From Microbacterium maritypicum (GTDB lineage Bacteria > Actinomycetota > Actinomycetes > Actinomycetales > Microbacteriaceae): a stretch of 64,000 nt of DNA. Positions within the stretch are counted from its first letter, which is position 1. Every line of letters begins with the position of its first letter. The notes beneath the pieces are model-generated. The model was not told where the DNA came from. It ran no database searches and was given only the letters and a program-made list of their open reading frames with translations. A program made the translations under genes and the position numbers. The stretch spans positions 744,001 to 808,000 of the forward strand of contig NZ_CP168030.1 of assembly GCF_041529975.1 (NCBI RefSeq). Direction: 5' to 3'. Positions 34,448 through 42,630 of this stretch are shown here, piece by piece.

Positions 34448-35134
34448 TTGGCACTCTCAGGTGGACCCCTCGAGCGCAGATCCATGAGTGACGAGGCATA
34501 CGCCCGGTTGCAGGAAGCGATCATCAGCGGCGAGCTGCGCCCCGGTGAGCGTCTGCGGGACTACGAGCTCGCCGAGCGGCTCGGCACCTCGAAGACGCCG
34601 ATCCGCCACGCGCTGGACCGCTTGGCCGATCACGGCCTGGTCGAGATGCAGCGCAACCGCTACACGCGAGTCGCGCCGATCGACCTCGATCGGGTCCGCA
34701 ACGCCGTCGACCTCTTCGGCGACATCTGGATCGGCTCCGTACGCCACGTCATGCCGGTGATCCAGGATGACGACGTCGCGTACCTCACGGATCTCGCCGA
34801 CGACATGTCGCGGTCGGTGAAGTCACGTGACGTGACGGGCTTCGGGACTGCGCTGCGCGCCATCGCCACCGGCTTCGCCCGCATCGAGGGCAACGCTGCG
34901 CGAGCGGTCATCATCGAACGTCTCGGACCGCAGATCCGGCGCTTCGGCGAGCACTCGCGGGACGCTTTCGAGTGGGACAAGATCGAGGCCTTCACCGTCG
35001 CCATGCGCGAAGCGATCAACGCGCGCGATGCGGTCCAGACCCGAGCAGTGCTCGTCACGCTCTTCGACGACGTGCTCCCCGCGACGATCGACCGTGCCGA
35101 AGTCGCGGGTGTGGACATCATCGACGAGGACTGA
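34448..35134 (+). CDS. GntR-family regulator with FCD-like domain
   Basis: The 228-residue protein has a winged helix ('AYARLQEAIISGELRPGERLRDYELAERLGTSKTPIRHALDRLADHGLVEMQ', about residues 17-68) followed by an all-helical effector domain with FadR/FCD-type spacing. I chose the TTG start at 34448 because GGAGG lies four bases upstream; ATG 34484 (MSDEAY) is the alternative and lacks a clear Shine-Dalgarno. The ligand is not known. It is divergent from the desaturase, so it may control fatty-acid desaturation, but only position supports this. Confidence 0.86.
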   Translation: MALSGGPLERRSMSDEAYARLQEAIISGELRPGERLRDYELAERLGTSKTPIRHALDRLADHGLVEMQRNRYTRVAPIDLDRVRNAVDLFGDIWIGSVRHVMPVIQDDDVAYLTDLADDMSRSVKSRDVTGFGTALRAIATGFARIEGNAARAVIIERLGPQIRRFGEHSRDAFEWDKIEAFTVAMREAINARDAVQTRAVLVTLFDDVLPATIDRAEVAGVDIIDED

Positions 35135-35190
35135 GTCAACCGGTGCCGGCATTCCAGGCGAACCCACAGGAATCGCAAAGGGTCGTCTTC

Positions 35191-35196
35191 TAGCCT
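35191..35196 (+). promoter_or_regulatory. -10 element TAGCCT of the riboswitch transcript
   Basis: TAGCCT is followed seven bases later by the first strand of riboswitch helix P1 (CCCAAGG at 35203). The transcript therefore probably begins almost exactly at the aptamer. Confidence 0.5.
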
Positions 35197-35202
35197 GGAG
35201 AT

Positions 35203-35300
35203 CCCAAGGGGAGTACTCCGATACGGTCGGGTCGTCATTACGGATGCACGTCGCATCCCGGGCCACCGGTTCCTGTTCAGGAATGGAGAAGACTTTGGCG
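35203..35300 (+). promoter_or_regulatory. yybP-ykoY Mn(II) riboswitch aptamer
   Basis: The leader contains the family's conserved GGGGAGTA (35208-35215), then CGTCATTACG, an internal CCGGG/ACCGG segment, and the closing 'GAAGACTTTGG' (near 35288-35298) that pairs with CCAAGG at the 5' end to form P1. Members bind Mn(II) and switch on exporters. The downstream gene is a TerC-family manganese exporter, the classical partner. A small GGTGC-AGTC-GCACC hairpin (about 35300-35313) and the GGAG Shine-Dalgarno (35323-35326) make up the probable expression platform, suggesting translational rather than termination control. Confidence 0.85.
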
Positions 35301-35331
35301 GTGCAGTCGCACCCCGAAGTCTGGAGCCCGT

Positions 35332-36354
35332 TTGGACATCACCCCCCTGATCTGGATCATCACGATCGCGGTCACGATCGCGTTCTTCGTCTATGAGTTC
35401 TTCGCGCACGTGCGCACACCTCACGAGCCGACGATCGCGGAGTCGGCGCGCTGGTCGATCTTCTACATCAGTCTCGCGCTGCTGTTCGGCGTCGGCATCG
35501 GCGTCTTCTCCGGCTGGACGTTCGGCGGTGAGTACTTCGCCGGTTATCTGACCGAGAAGGCGCTGTCGATCGACAACCTGTTCGTCTTCCTCATCGTGAT
35601 GACCGGCTTCGCCGTGCCGAAGATCTATCAGCAGAAGGTGCTGATGATCGGCATCGTGATCGCGCTGATCCTGCGCGGCATCTTCATCGCCGTCGGCGCG
35701 ACGCTCATCGAGAACTTCTCGTGGATCTTCTACCTGTTCGGCGCACTGCTCCTCGTGCTCGCCTACCGTCAGGCGTTCAGCAACCACGAGAGCAACCCCG
35801 CGAACGGGCGCTTCATGACGTTCGTCCGTCGACACCTGCCCGTCAGCGACGAGTACAACGGCGACAAGCTGACCGTCGTCAAGAACGGCAAGCGCTTCGT
35901 CACGCCGATGCTGCTCACGATCATCGCGATCGGGTTCATCGACCTGGTGTTCGCCGTCGACTCGATCCCCGCGATCTACGGTCTCACCGACCAGGCGTAC
36001 ATCGTCTTCACCGCCAACGCCTTCGCGCTCATGGGCCTCCGACAGCTCTACTTCCTCATCGGCGGACTGCTCGAGCGGCTCGTCTACCTGGCCCAGGGGC
36101 TCGCGGTCATCCTCGGGTTCATCGGCGTCAAGCTCGTCCTGCACGCGCTGCACGTCAACGAGCTGCCGTTCATCAACGGCGGTCAGGGCGTCGAGTGGGC
36201 ACCCGAGATCCCGATCTGGTTCTCGCTGCTGTTCATCGGCCTGACCATCGCGGTGGCCACGGCGGCGAGTCTCATCAAGACCCGTCGCGCCCCGGATGCC
36301 GTCACCACGCCCACCGACACCACCCCCACCATCACCCAGAAGGAGCACTCTTGA
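35332..36354 (+). CDS. terC: TerC-family manganese exporter
   Basis: The 340-residue membrane protein has about nine hydrophobic segments. The TerC landmarks 'EKALSIDNLFVFLIVMTGFAVP' (first acidic pair near residue 80) and 'FIDLVFAVDSIPAIYGLTDQAYIVFTANAFALMGLRQLYFLIG' (second D.VFAVDS near residue 205) supply the metal-binding acids. A cytoplasmic loop with 'SDEYNGDKLTVVKNGKRFVTPMLLT' lies between. TerC proteins such as MeeF/Alx export Mn(II), also to secreted metalloenzymes. The TTG start at 35332 has GGAG five bases upstream. The preceding yybP-ykoY riboswitch ties expression to manganese. Confidence 0.94.
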   Translation: MDITPLIWIITIAVTIAFFVYEFFAHVRTPHEPTIAESARWSIFYISLALLFGVGIGVFSGWTFGGEYFAGYLTEKALSIDNLFVFLIVMTGFAVPKIYQQKVLMIGIVIALILRGIFIAVGATLIENFSWIFYLFGALLLVLAYRQAFSNHESNPANGRFMTFVRRHLPVSDEYNGDKLTVVKNGKRFVTPMLLTIIAIGFIDLVFAVDSIPAIYGLTDQAYIVFTANAFALMGLRQLYFLIGGLLERLVYLAQGLAVILGFIGVKLVLHALHVNELPFINGGQGVEWAPEIPIWFSLLFIGLTIAVATAASLIKTRRAPDAVTTPTDTTPTITQKEHS

Positions 36355-36394
36355 GCGCGCAGCGCTGTTCTGACTCTTCGGACTCCGACAGTAC

Positions 36395-36420
36395 GAGCGC
36401 CCGGTTCATCCCGGGCGCTC
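36395..36420 (+). terminator. Hairpin between terC and the CorC-type gene
   Basis: GAGCGCCCGG and CCGGGCGCTC pair perfectly over 10 bp with a six-base loop. No T-run follows (ACCCCACC), so it may be a processing or partial termination site within the terC-corC unit. Confidence 0.5.
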
Positions 36421-36448
36421 ACCCCACCACAGAGGAGGCGGCCCGCTG

Positions 36449-37729
36449 ATGGGCGACCTCCTCTGGAACATCGCCCTCGTCTTCGCGTTCGTGCTGATCG
36501 GCGGTGTCTTCGCCGCCACGGAGATGGCGCTGGTCACGCTGCGCGAGAGCCAGATCAACGCGATCGGCCAGCGCGGGCGCCGCGGGGCGAAGGTCGCGGC
36601 CCTCGCCCGCAACCCCAACACCTTCCTCTCGGCGGTGCAGATCGGTGTGACCGTCGCCGGGTTCGCCTCGGCGGCGTACGGTGCGACATCGATCGCCCCG
36701 TCCCTGGCGCCCGTGCTCGAGTCGTGGGGGCTGGCGCCGGCTCTCGCCCTCACGGTCGCGACACTCGTGCTCACGCTCGTGATCGCCTACCTGTCGCTCG
36801 TGCTCGGAGAGCTCGTGCCCAAGCGCCTCGCGATCCAGCGCAACGCGCAGTTCGCCTACGCGGTCGCGCCCGCACTCAACGGGTTCGCGACGGTCATGCG
36901 CCCGGTGATCTGGCTGCTCTCGGTGTCGACGAACGCCCTCGTCCGGCTGCTCGGCGGCGACCCGCACAAGACGAGCGACGAGATGACCGATGAGGAGGTG
37001 CGCGACATCGTGGCCAGCCATCAGGGGCTGCCGGATGACGAGCGACGCATCCTCGACGACGTGCTCTCCCTGCGGGGGCGGCAGGTCAGCGAGGTCATGC
37101 GCCCGCGCCCGGAGGTCGTCGCCCTCGACGAGGCCGCGAGCGTCGGCGAGGTGATGGCGCAGGTGCGTGATCTTCCGTTCTCGCGCTACCCCGTCTCCGA
37201 GACCTCGATCGACGACATCACCGGGTTCGTGCACGTCCGTGATCTGTTCGAGGCCGCGTCCGACGATCCGACGCGGCCGCTGCGCGCGCTCATGCGCGAG
37301 ATCCCGTACATCCCCTCGTCCGCGCGTGTGCTGCCGACCCTGACCCGGATGCGTGCGGAAGGGCACCACATCGCCGTCGTCGTCGACGAGTACGGCGGCA
37401 CCGATGGCCTCGTCACTCTGGAAGACCTCGTGGAAGAGGTGGTCGGCGAGATCTTCGACGAGTACGACGCCGAGGTGTTCATCTCCGCAGACGACGGACT
37501 CGACGGGCGGCTCAACCTGCAGGACTTCGAGGAGGCGACGGGGCTCGCGATGCCGCGCGGCTCGTCCGACACCATCGCCGGATTCGTGACGGAGCAGCTG
37601 GGGCGACTCGCCGTCGTCGGCGACACGGTCGAGGTTCCGGGCGCGACGATCCAGGTGGCGGAGCTCGATCGACGTCGGATTTCGCGTGTGCGGGTCACGC
37701 TCGAGCAGGTCGGGGAGCCGCAGGTCTGA
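36449..37729 (+). CDS. CNNM/CorC-family transporter (DUF21 and CBS domains)
   Basis: The 426-residue protein has an N-terminal DUF21 membrane domain ('FAFVLIGGVFAATEMALVTLRESQINAIGQRGRRGAKVAALARNPN', about residues 5-190), two CBS domains (about 205-325, with 'VSEVMRPRPEVVALDEAAS') and a CorC/HlyC transporter-associated domain ending at 'RVTLEQVGEPQV'. Members transport or sense Mg(II) and Co(II) and protect against metal overload. It follows the Mn(II)-controlled terC gene by 94 bp, so both may serve metal homeostasis, possibly under partial control by the hairpin between. Confidence 0.92.
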   Translation: MGDLLWNIALVFAFVLIGGVFAATEMALVTLRESQINAIGQRGRRGAKVAALARNPNTFLSAVQIGVTVAGFASAAYGATSIAPSLAPVLESWGLAPALALTVATLVLTLVIAYLSLVLGELVPKRLAIQRNAQFAYAVAPALNGFATVMRPVIWLLSVSTNALVRLLGGDPHKTSDEMTDEEVRDIVASHQGLPDDERRILDDVLSLRGRQVSEVMRPRPEVVALDEAASVGEVMAQVRDLPFSRYPVSETSIDDITGFVHVRDLFEAASDDPTRPLRALMREIPYIPSSARVLPTLTRMRAEGHHIAVVVDEYGGTDGLVTLEDLVEEVVGEIFDEYDAEVFISADDGLDGRLNLQDFEEATGLAMPRGSSDTIAGFVTEQLGRLAVVGDTVEVPGATIQVAELDRRRISRVRVTLEQVGEPQV

Positions 37730-37747
37730 CCGCGCGATCGTCCGGGC

Positions 37748-38653
37748 TCAGGGCTGCTGCACGCGCGTGCCGAGGTCGCTGAGGCCTTCGGTGAGGATCT
37801 CGACCAGCAGGCGGGCATAGCGTCCGTCGGGATCGAGGTCGGGGTCGAACACCGTGATCGACGCGCCGACCGCGTGCGGTGCCAGTTCGCGCAGCAGAGC
37901 CGTGAGCTCTGCCGCCCCGATCCCTCCGGGGTCGGGGCTGTCGACGGCGGGCATGATCGCGGCATCGAGCACGTCGACGTCGACCTGGAGCCAGTAGGCG
38001 GAACCCGCGACGGCGGCGGCCTCCGCGCCGACGTGGGCGGCGCCGAGGGAGAGGACGTCGGCGGAGGAGAAGACACCGCCCAGGATGCCGCGTACCTCCG
38101 GCAGATCTTCGTCATCGTCGCGGTGGCCGATGTGCGCGGTGTGCTCGGCCGCGAAGGACGGACCGAGCCCGTCGATGTCGGCGACGGCGGGCCAGTGCCT
38201 GCCGATCGCCGCGGCGAGAGCCTCTCCGGCCACGCTCGCGCACTCGTCGCTGTTGCCCGGATGCCGGAAGTCGGTGTGACCGTCGACATGCACCAGTCCG
38301 ATGCCGCCACGGCGCACGGTCGCGAGACCTGCGCCGAGCAGGATCGCGCAGTCGCCGCCGATCACGAGCGGAGCCTCGCCCCTGTCGAGCGCTGCGCCGA
38401 TGCGTGCCGCCAGACGCCGCGAATGGTCGATCGTGGCGCCCTCGTTGCGCACGTGTCCCGGCGGTCTCGTGGCATCGTCGTCGACGTAGCGGCCGGCCAG
38501 GACGACGCCGGAGTCGGTCGCCCCGAGCTCGGCGAACCGGGCGAACAGGCCAGCCTCGCGCAGAGCCTCCGGTGCCTTCGCTGCGCCGGGGACGCTGCCC
38601 GGCTCGGGCGGACGCAGGCCGAGATTGGACGGAGCCGACAGCATCGTGATCAT
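37748..38653 (-). CDS. Arginase/agmatinase-family (ureohydrolase) protein
   Basis: The 301-residue protein has the ureohydrolase fold. Metal motifs are GGDC (99-102), DGHTD (124-128) and 'QVDVDVLDAAIMPAVDSPDPGGI' (about residue 210). In most arginases and agmatinases the first motif is GGDH, and its histidine binds one of the two manganese ions; here cysteine replaces it, as in some uncharacterised family branches. Enzymatic substrate is therefore uncertain. ATG 38653 is preceded by CAGGAT at six bases, a possible leaderless -10. The nearby MFS, CDF and CNNM genes do not suggest an arginine pathway. Confidence 0.85.
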   Translation of the reverse strand: MITMLSAPSNLGLRPPEPGSVPGAAKAPEALREAGLFARFAELGATDSGVVLAGRYVDDDATRPPGHVRNEGATIDHSRRLAARIGAALDRGEAPLVIGGDCAILLGAGLATVRRGGIGLVHVDGHTDFRHPGNSDECASVAGEALAAAIGRHWPAVADIDGLGPSFAAEHTAHIGHRDDDEDLPEVRGILGGVFSSADVLSLGAAHVGAEAAAVAGSAYWLQVDVDVLDAAIMPAVDSPDPGGIGAAELTALLRELAPHAVGASITVFDPDLDPDGRYARLLVEILTEGLSDLGTRVQQP

Positions 38654-38693
38654 GCCTGCATCCTGAACCGGGGGTCGGACATTCGCGCGGGGA

Positions 38694-39599
38694 TCAGGCA
38701 GGGAAGCGCACCCCGGTGATGCGCTCCGCAGCCGCCCAGACTGCGGACCCGATCGCCGCGGAGCGCACCTCGTCCGATGCGGCAACCCGCGCCGGCGCCC
38801 CACGGAACTCGAGCAGACCGCCGGGGCCCCAGTAGTCGCCGTTCCTCACGTCTGCGGCCGTGGCCGCGTGGACGACGGGCAGCGCGCCGCCGTCCTTGCC
38901 CTGCACGAGCAGGCGGGTCGGCGCGGACAGGGCGCGGACGACGCCGGACACCTCGGCGAGACCGGGACGCGCAGGCGTGAGCGGGTCGACCGCATAGCCC
39001 GGGTGTGCACAGACAGCCGAGCGGGAGGAGTCCGACCACCGTCGGGACAGTTCGAACGCGAAGGCCATCAGCGCCGCCTTCGACCGCCCGTACTGCCGGA
39101 GCGAAGCGCCGGTCCACGGGGCGTCGAGCGTCGCCGCGTCGAGGGTCGCGAAGCGGTGGGCGATCGAGCCCACCGCGACGACACGGGCGTCCGGCCCGAG
39201 GCTCGACTCGAGCTGCGCCACGAGGGCGAAGTGGCCGAGGAAGTTCGTGCCGACCATGAGGTCGAAGCCGTCACTCGTGCGCGCCGAGCGGTCGGCCGCC
39301 TTGACCCCGGCATTGCAGATCACCGCGTCGAGCCGTTCCCCGATCCCGGTGGCGGCGCCGCGCACGCTGTCGAGGGAGCCGAGGTCGAGCGCCAGTACGC
39401 GCAGGTCGGCGTCGGGCACCTGTGCGCGGATCGCCGTGACCGCTGTCGTCGCGCGCTCGGGCGAACGGCATCCGAGCACAACCCGCGCACCCCTCGCGGC
39501 GAGCTGCTCCACGCACCAGTACCCGATTCCCGCGTTCGCGCCGGTGACGAGCATGGTGCGCCCGAAGAGGTCGCGGGGGAGAGGAGGGGCGGCATCCAT
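38694..39599 (-). CDS. SDR-family oxidoreductase (retinol dehydrogenase/protochlorophyllide-reductase-like)
   Basis: The 301-residue classical SDR has TGANAGIG (about residues 19-26), the 'NAG' motif in 'DAVICNAGVKA', catalytic Ser in 'VVAVGSIAHRF' and YxxxK in 'RQYGRSKAALMAF'. Its overall layout (a long N-terminal region followed by a C-terminal extension after the active site) resembles the retinol dehydrogenase and light-dependent protochlorophyllide reductase-like group; light dependence is not implied. TAGGTT (39611-39606) lies six bases before ATG 39599, a leaderless promoter. The substrate is not known. Confidence 0.9.
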   Translation of the reverse strand: MDAAPPLPRDLFGRTMLVTGANAGIGYWCVEQLAARGARVVLGCRSPERATTAVTAIRAQVPDADLRVLALDLGSLDSVRGAATGIGERLDAVICNAGVKAADRSARTSDGFDLMVGTNFLGHFALVAQLESSLGPDARVVAVGSIAHRFATLDAATLDAPWTGASLRQYGRSKAALMAFAFELSRRWSDSSRSAVCAHPGYAVDPLTPARPGLAEVSGVVRALSAPTRLLVQGKDGGALPVVHAATAADVRNGDYWGPGGLLEFRGAPARVAASDEVRSAAIGSAVWAAAERITGVRFPA

Positions 39600-39633
39600 T
39601 CCCCCAACCTAGGCCGCGCGGATGTCTCGCGCC

Positions 39634-40302
39634 TCAGTGATCGTGGTCGTGGTGCTCGTCGTCTTCGTCTTCGAGAAGCATGCCGACCGACGTCGCGCAG
39701 GCGTCGCCCTTCCACGCCTCGATGCCCTCGCGCACGGCGAAGGCCGCGATGACCAGCCCGGCGACGGCATCCGCCCACCACCACCCGAACAGGGAGTTCG
39801 CGACCAGTCCGATCAGGACTGCGGCCGAGAGGTACGTGCAGATGAGTGTCTGCTTCGAGTCGGCGACGGCGGTGGCGGAGCCGAGCTCGCGACCCGCACG
39901 GCGCTCCGCCAACGACAGGAAGGGCATGACGGCGACGCTGACGGCGGTCAGGACGATGCCGACGGTGCTGTGCTCCGGACGTTCGACCATGACCAGCGCT
40001 GCCACCGAGGTCGCGGTGACGTAGGCGGCGAGGGCGAAGAAGGCGACCCCGATGACGCGCAGGGTCGGCTTCTCCCAGCGCTCCGGATCACGGCGCGTGA
40101 ACTGCCAGGCGACCGCGCCCGCAGACAGGACCTCGATCGTGGAGTCCAGGCCGAACCCGATGAGCGCGGCCGAGGAGGCGACGGATCCGGCGGCGATCGC
40201 GACGACCGCCTCGATCAGGTTGTAGGCGATCGTGATGCCGACGATGAGGCGGATGCGGCGATGCAGGGTCTCGCGACGGGTGAGGGCGAGCGTGGCGGTC
40301 AT
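39634..40302 (-). CDS. Cation-diffusion-facilitator-like transporter
   Basis: The 222-residue membrane protein has six hydrophobic segments and the CDF landmarks 'GLDSTIEVLSAGAVAWQFTRR' (second helix; a D-S-x-x-E rather than H/D-x-x-x-D metal site) and 'DSKQTLICTYLSAAVLIGLVANSLFGWWWADAVAGLVIAAFAVREGIEAW'. It lacks the usual cytoplasmic CDF domain and ends in an acidic, His-rich tail 'EDEDDEHHDHDH' that could bind metal. It overlaps the ArsR regulator by one base (TGATG), so the two form a metal-resistance operon, probably for Cd, Zn or Pb. Confidence 0.85.
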   Translation of the reverse strand: MTATLALTRRETLHRRIRLIVGITIAYNLIEAVVAIAAGSVASSAALIGFGLDSTIEVLSAGAVAWQFTRRDPERWEKPTLRVIGVAFFALAAYVTATSVAALVMVERPEHSTVGIVLTAVSVAVMPFLSLAERRAGRELGSATAVADSKQTLICTYLSAAVLIGLVANSLFGWWWADAVAGLVIAAFAVREGIEAWKGDACATSVGMLLEDEDDEHHDHDH

Positions 40303-40640
40303 CAGCAGGTACAGCCTTCGCCGGAGCAGCAGTCCGGTTCCACGATGAGCGTCACCCGCATGAGCATGTCGAGCGCGGGTGCGAGGTGCCGGTCTGCCAG
40401 GCGATAGCTGCTGCGGCGGCCGTCCGGCACGCTCTCGACGAGGCCGCAGCCGCGGAGGCACGCGAGATGGTTCGACATGGCCTGGCGCGAGACGCCGAGC
40501 GCTTCGGCGAGGTCGGCGGGATAGGCGGCGCCCTCCCGCAGGGCGAGCAGGACACCGGCGCGTGTGGGGTCGGAGAGCGCGTGCCCGAGGCGAGCGACGG
40601 CGGCCGTGTGCGTGGGGGAGGAGGCGAGGGCGGTGGTCAC
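40302..40640 (-). CDS. cmtR: ArsR/SmtB-family metal sensor (CmtR-like)
   Basis: The 112-residue winged-helix repressor has the ArsR core 'GHALSDPTRAGVLLALREGAAYPADLAEALGVSRQAMSNHLACLRGCGLVESVPDGR'. C61 and C65 in 'HLACLRGCG' correspond to the two recognition-helix cysteines of Mycobacterium CmtR, and C104, C105, C110 and C112 in the tail could supply the third ligand. CmtR senses Cd(II)/Pb(II) and derepresses an exporter. The coupled downstream gene is a CDF-type exporter. TACAGT (40652-40647) lies six bases before GTG 40640, and a GTGGTCA/TGACCAC dyad covers the start. Confidence 0.9.
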   Translation of the reverse strand: MTTALASSPTHTAAVARLGHALSDPTRAGVLLALREGAAYPADLAEALGVSRQAMSNHLACLRGCGLVESVPDGRRSSYRLADRHLAPALDMLMRVTLIVEPDCCSGEGCTC

Positions 40641-40652
40641 ATGACCACTGTA
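40632..40652 (-). promoter_or_regulatory. Promoter and dyad operator of the metal-sensor operon
   Basis: TACAGT (40652-40647, minus) is a leaderless -10 for GTG 40640. GTGGTCA and TGACCAC form an inverted repeat with a CA spacer centred over the start codon, a suitable site for the ArsR dimer encoded downstream. Confidence 0.5.
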
Positions 40653-40734
40653 CAGAAAATGATGAATTCAGAACAGGCTGAACTCAAAGATGTGGGGACG
40701 CGACGAGATGTCACGCCCCCGCACCCTGACCTGC

Positions 40735-41274
40735 TCAGCGGATCGCGTACACCGCGCTGCCGACGATGACGGCGACGATGGTCGTCCAACCGATGATCGC
40801 GAGCGCCTGCCAGAAGAGGATGCGGGCCTTGCCGACGCCGGAGGCGGCGAGCATCGTCGCCGTGAACTGCGTCGGCAGCAGGAGAGGGCCGAGCAGGCTG
40901 ACTCCCGGGACGCCGTAGCGCTCGAACGCGCGCTGGAACTTCTCGCGACGCGGGGTGCTGTGCGTGTCCGCGGTGCCCACCGCACCCTCTTCCGTCGTGC
41001 CGCCGCCGGCGAGGGCGACTGCCTTGGCTCGCGAGCGGTTAACGACGGCCTGCCGGGCCCCCGAACTCACCAGCACCACCACCAGGACGCACAGGAAGTT
41101 GCCCACGATCGCGGCGATCGCGGCGACCACGGGGGGGATGCCGCCGATGATGCCGATGCTCACCGCTCCCTCGCCCTCGATGAAGGGGATCGCGCCGGCG
41201 AGGGCGACGATGAGGGGCTGCACGAGCTCGGGAACCTGGGCGACCAGGTCCTGGAAGGTCTCGATGAGGTTCAT
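40735..41274 (-). CDS. Small multidrug-export-family membrane protein
   Basis: The 179-residue protein has about four membrane helices with 'PLIVALAGAIPFIEGEGAVSIGIIGGIPPVVAAIAAIVGNFLCVLVVVLV' and, after a polar loop, 'RYGVPGVSLLGPLLLPTQFTATMLAASGVGKARILFWQALAIIGWTTIVA'. This matches the small efflux/COG2426 group, related to DedA proteins, without experimentally defined transport. ATG 41274 follows a GGGAG Shine-Dalgarno. The gene converges with nothing close and its left neighbour runs away from it. Confidence 0.82.
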   Translation of the reverse strand: MNLIETFQDLVAQVPELVQPLIVALAGAIPFIEGEGAVSIGIIGGIPPVVAAIAAIVGNFLCVLVVVLVSSGARQAVVNRSRAKAVALAGGGTTEEGAVGTADTHSTPRREKFQRAFERYGVPGVSLLGPLLLPTQFTATMLAASGVGKARILFWQALAIIGWTTIVAVIVGSAVYAIR

Positions 41275-41430
41275 GGGGGTGCTCCCTGATGTCGGTGCGA
41301 ACGGTCTCTCCGCTGCGATGACCCCAGTCCACTCGACGCGAGGGCGTGGCGGCAGTGTCGGGTCGTCACCGCTTCCCGGGTGGATCGCACGCGGCATCCG
41401 TGACAACTGTCACGGCCCTATCGTGGGAGC

Positions 41431-42630
41431 GTGAGCAGCCGCGCCGAGCCCCTCGCCCCCGTCGAGCCGAGTCCGGGGGCGCGACAGCTGTCCCGCGGCG
41501 TCACGGCCACGTGGTGGTACACCGTGACCGCCGTGATCGCGTTCGAGCTCGCCCTGATCGCTTCGTGGACGCTCACGTCCCTCGCGGACGACCTCGAGGG
41601 TTTCGTCGGCCTCGTGGTCGGCGTCGGCGGCATCCTCTGGTGCACGTCCACGATCCCGTTGCTGCTCGACTACCGGCACCGGCTGGACGCCGAACCGGGC
41701 GTGCGCTGGATGCGTCTGCTGCTGCCGTTGCTCGTCGCCCTGATCTACGGAGTCGTCGCCGGCGTCGTGGTCGGCAGTTGGCAGCTCGCAGTGATGCCCC
41801 TCGTGCTGACGCTCGTCCTGCTGAACTGGCCGCGCGGGGTGCGGTACAAGGTGGTGATCACGGCCACGATCGCCCTCATCCTCCTCGGCGTCGCGGATTC
41901 CGCTCTCGACGTCGCCGACGACAACCCGTTCCTGATCCCCGCCGTGTACACCGTCTTCTTCCCGGTGATGCTGGTCAGTTCGCTGTGGTGGTGGGACGTA
42001 CTGATCACGCTCGACCGCGCCCGCGCATCCGAGGCGAGGCTCGCCGCCACGCAGGAGCGGCTGCGGGTCGCCACCGATGTGCACGATCTGCAGGGGCACC
42101 ACCTGCAGGTCATCGCTCTGCAGCTGGAACTCGCGGAGCGTCTGCTGCCGACCGACCCGGACGCGGGGATGGAGCAGCTCCGTGCCGCCCGGGTGAGCGT
42201 CGACGAGGCGCGCCAGGGGACCAGGGACCTCGCGACCCGCTTCCGTTCGGTGCCGTTGGGGGATGAGCTGGCCAACGCCCGCGACCTTCTCACCGCGGCC
42301 GGGCTCGAGGTGGAGTCCGCCATCGACGCGGATGCCGATTCCGCTCCGGCATCCGCGCTGGGCCCCGTGATCAGGGAGACGACGACGAACGTGCTGCGGC
42401 ACGGCGGGGGAGCGCGGGCGCGGCTGGCGCTCCGCAGGACCGCGGATGCGTGGCGGTACGAGATCGCGAACGATGTGGTCCCCGGCGTCGACGTCGAGCA
42501 CGACGGCTCCGGGCTGGAAGGTGTGCGCCGCAGGATCGAGGAGGCGCACGGCTCCCTCGAGGTGCGACGCGACGCCGACGAGTTCGTGGTGGTCGTGACG
42601 GTGCCGACGCAGGGTGAGGGTGCTCGATGA
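41431..42630 (+). CDS. Sensor histidine kinase (DesK/NarL-type)
   Basis: The 399-residue kinase has about six N-terminal membrane helices (residues 20-190), a short coiled coil, the HisKA_3 phosphoacceptor region 'RLRVATDVHDLQGHHLQVIALQLELAERL' (H near residue 216), and an HATPase_c domain with 'VIRETTTNVLRHG' (N-box) and 'DGSGLEGVRRRIEEAHG' (G-box). TATCGT (41419-41424) lies six bases before GTG 41431. It overlaps the response regulator at 42627 by four bases, so the two form a two-component pair. The stimulus is probably membrane-linked. Confidence 0.93.
   Translation: MSSRAEPLAPVEPSPGARQLSRGVTATWWYTVTAVIAFELALIASWTLTSLADDLEGFVGLVVGVGGILWCTSTIPLLLDYRHRLDAEPGVRWMRLLLPLLVALIYGVVAGVVVGSWQLAVMPLVLTLVLLNWPRGVRYKVVITATIALILLGVADSALDVADDNPFLIPAVYTVFFPVMLVSSLWWWDVLITLDRARASEARLAATQERLRVATDVHDLQGHHLQVIALQLELAERLLPTDPDAGMEQLRAARVSVDEARQGTRDLATRFRSVPLGDELANARDLLTAAGLEVESAIDADADSAPASALGPVIRETTTNVLRHGGGARARLALRRTADAWRYEIANDVVPGVDVEHDGSGLEGVRRRIEEAHGSLEVRRDADEFVVVVTVPTQGEGAR

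Noticed and set aside
39634..40302. Standard CDF zinc exporter (ZitB/CzcD)
   Set aside because: The cytoplasmic CDF domain is absent and the helix-two metal motif is atypical, so only a CDF-like call is made.
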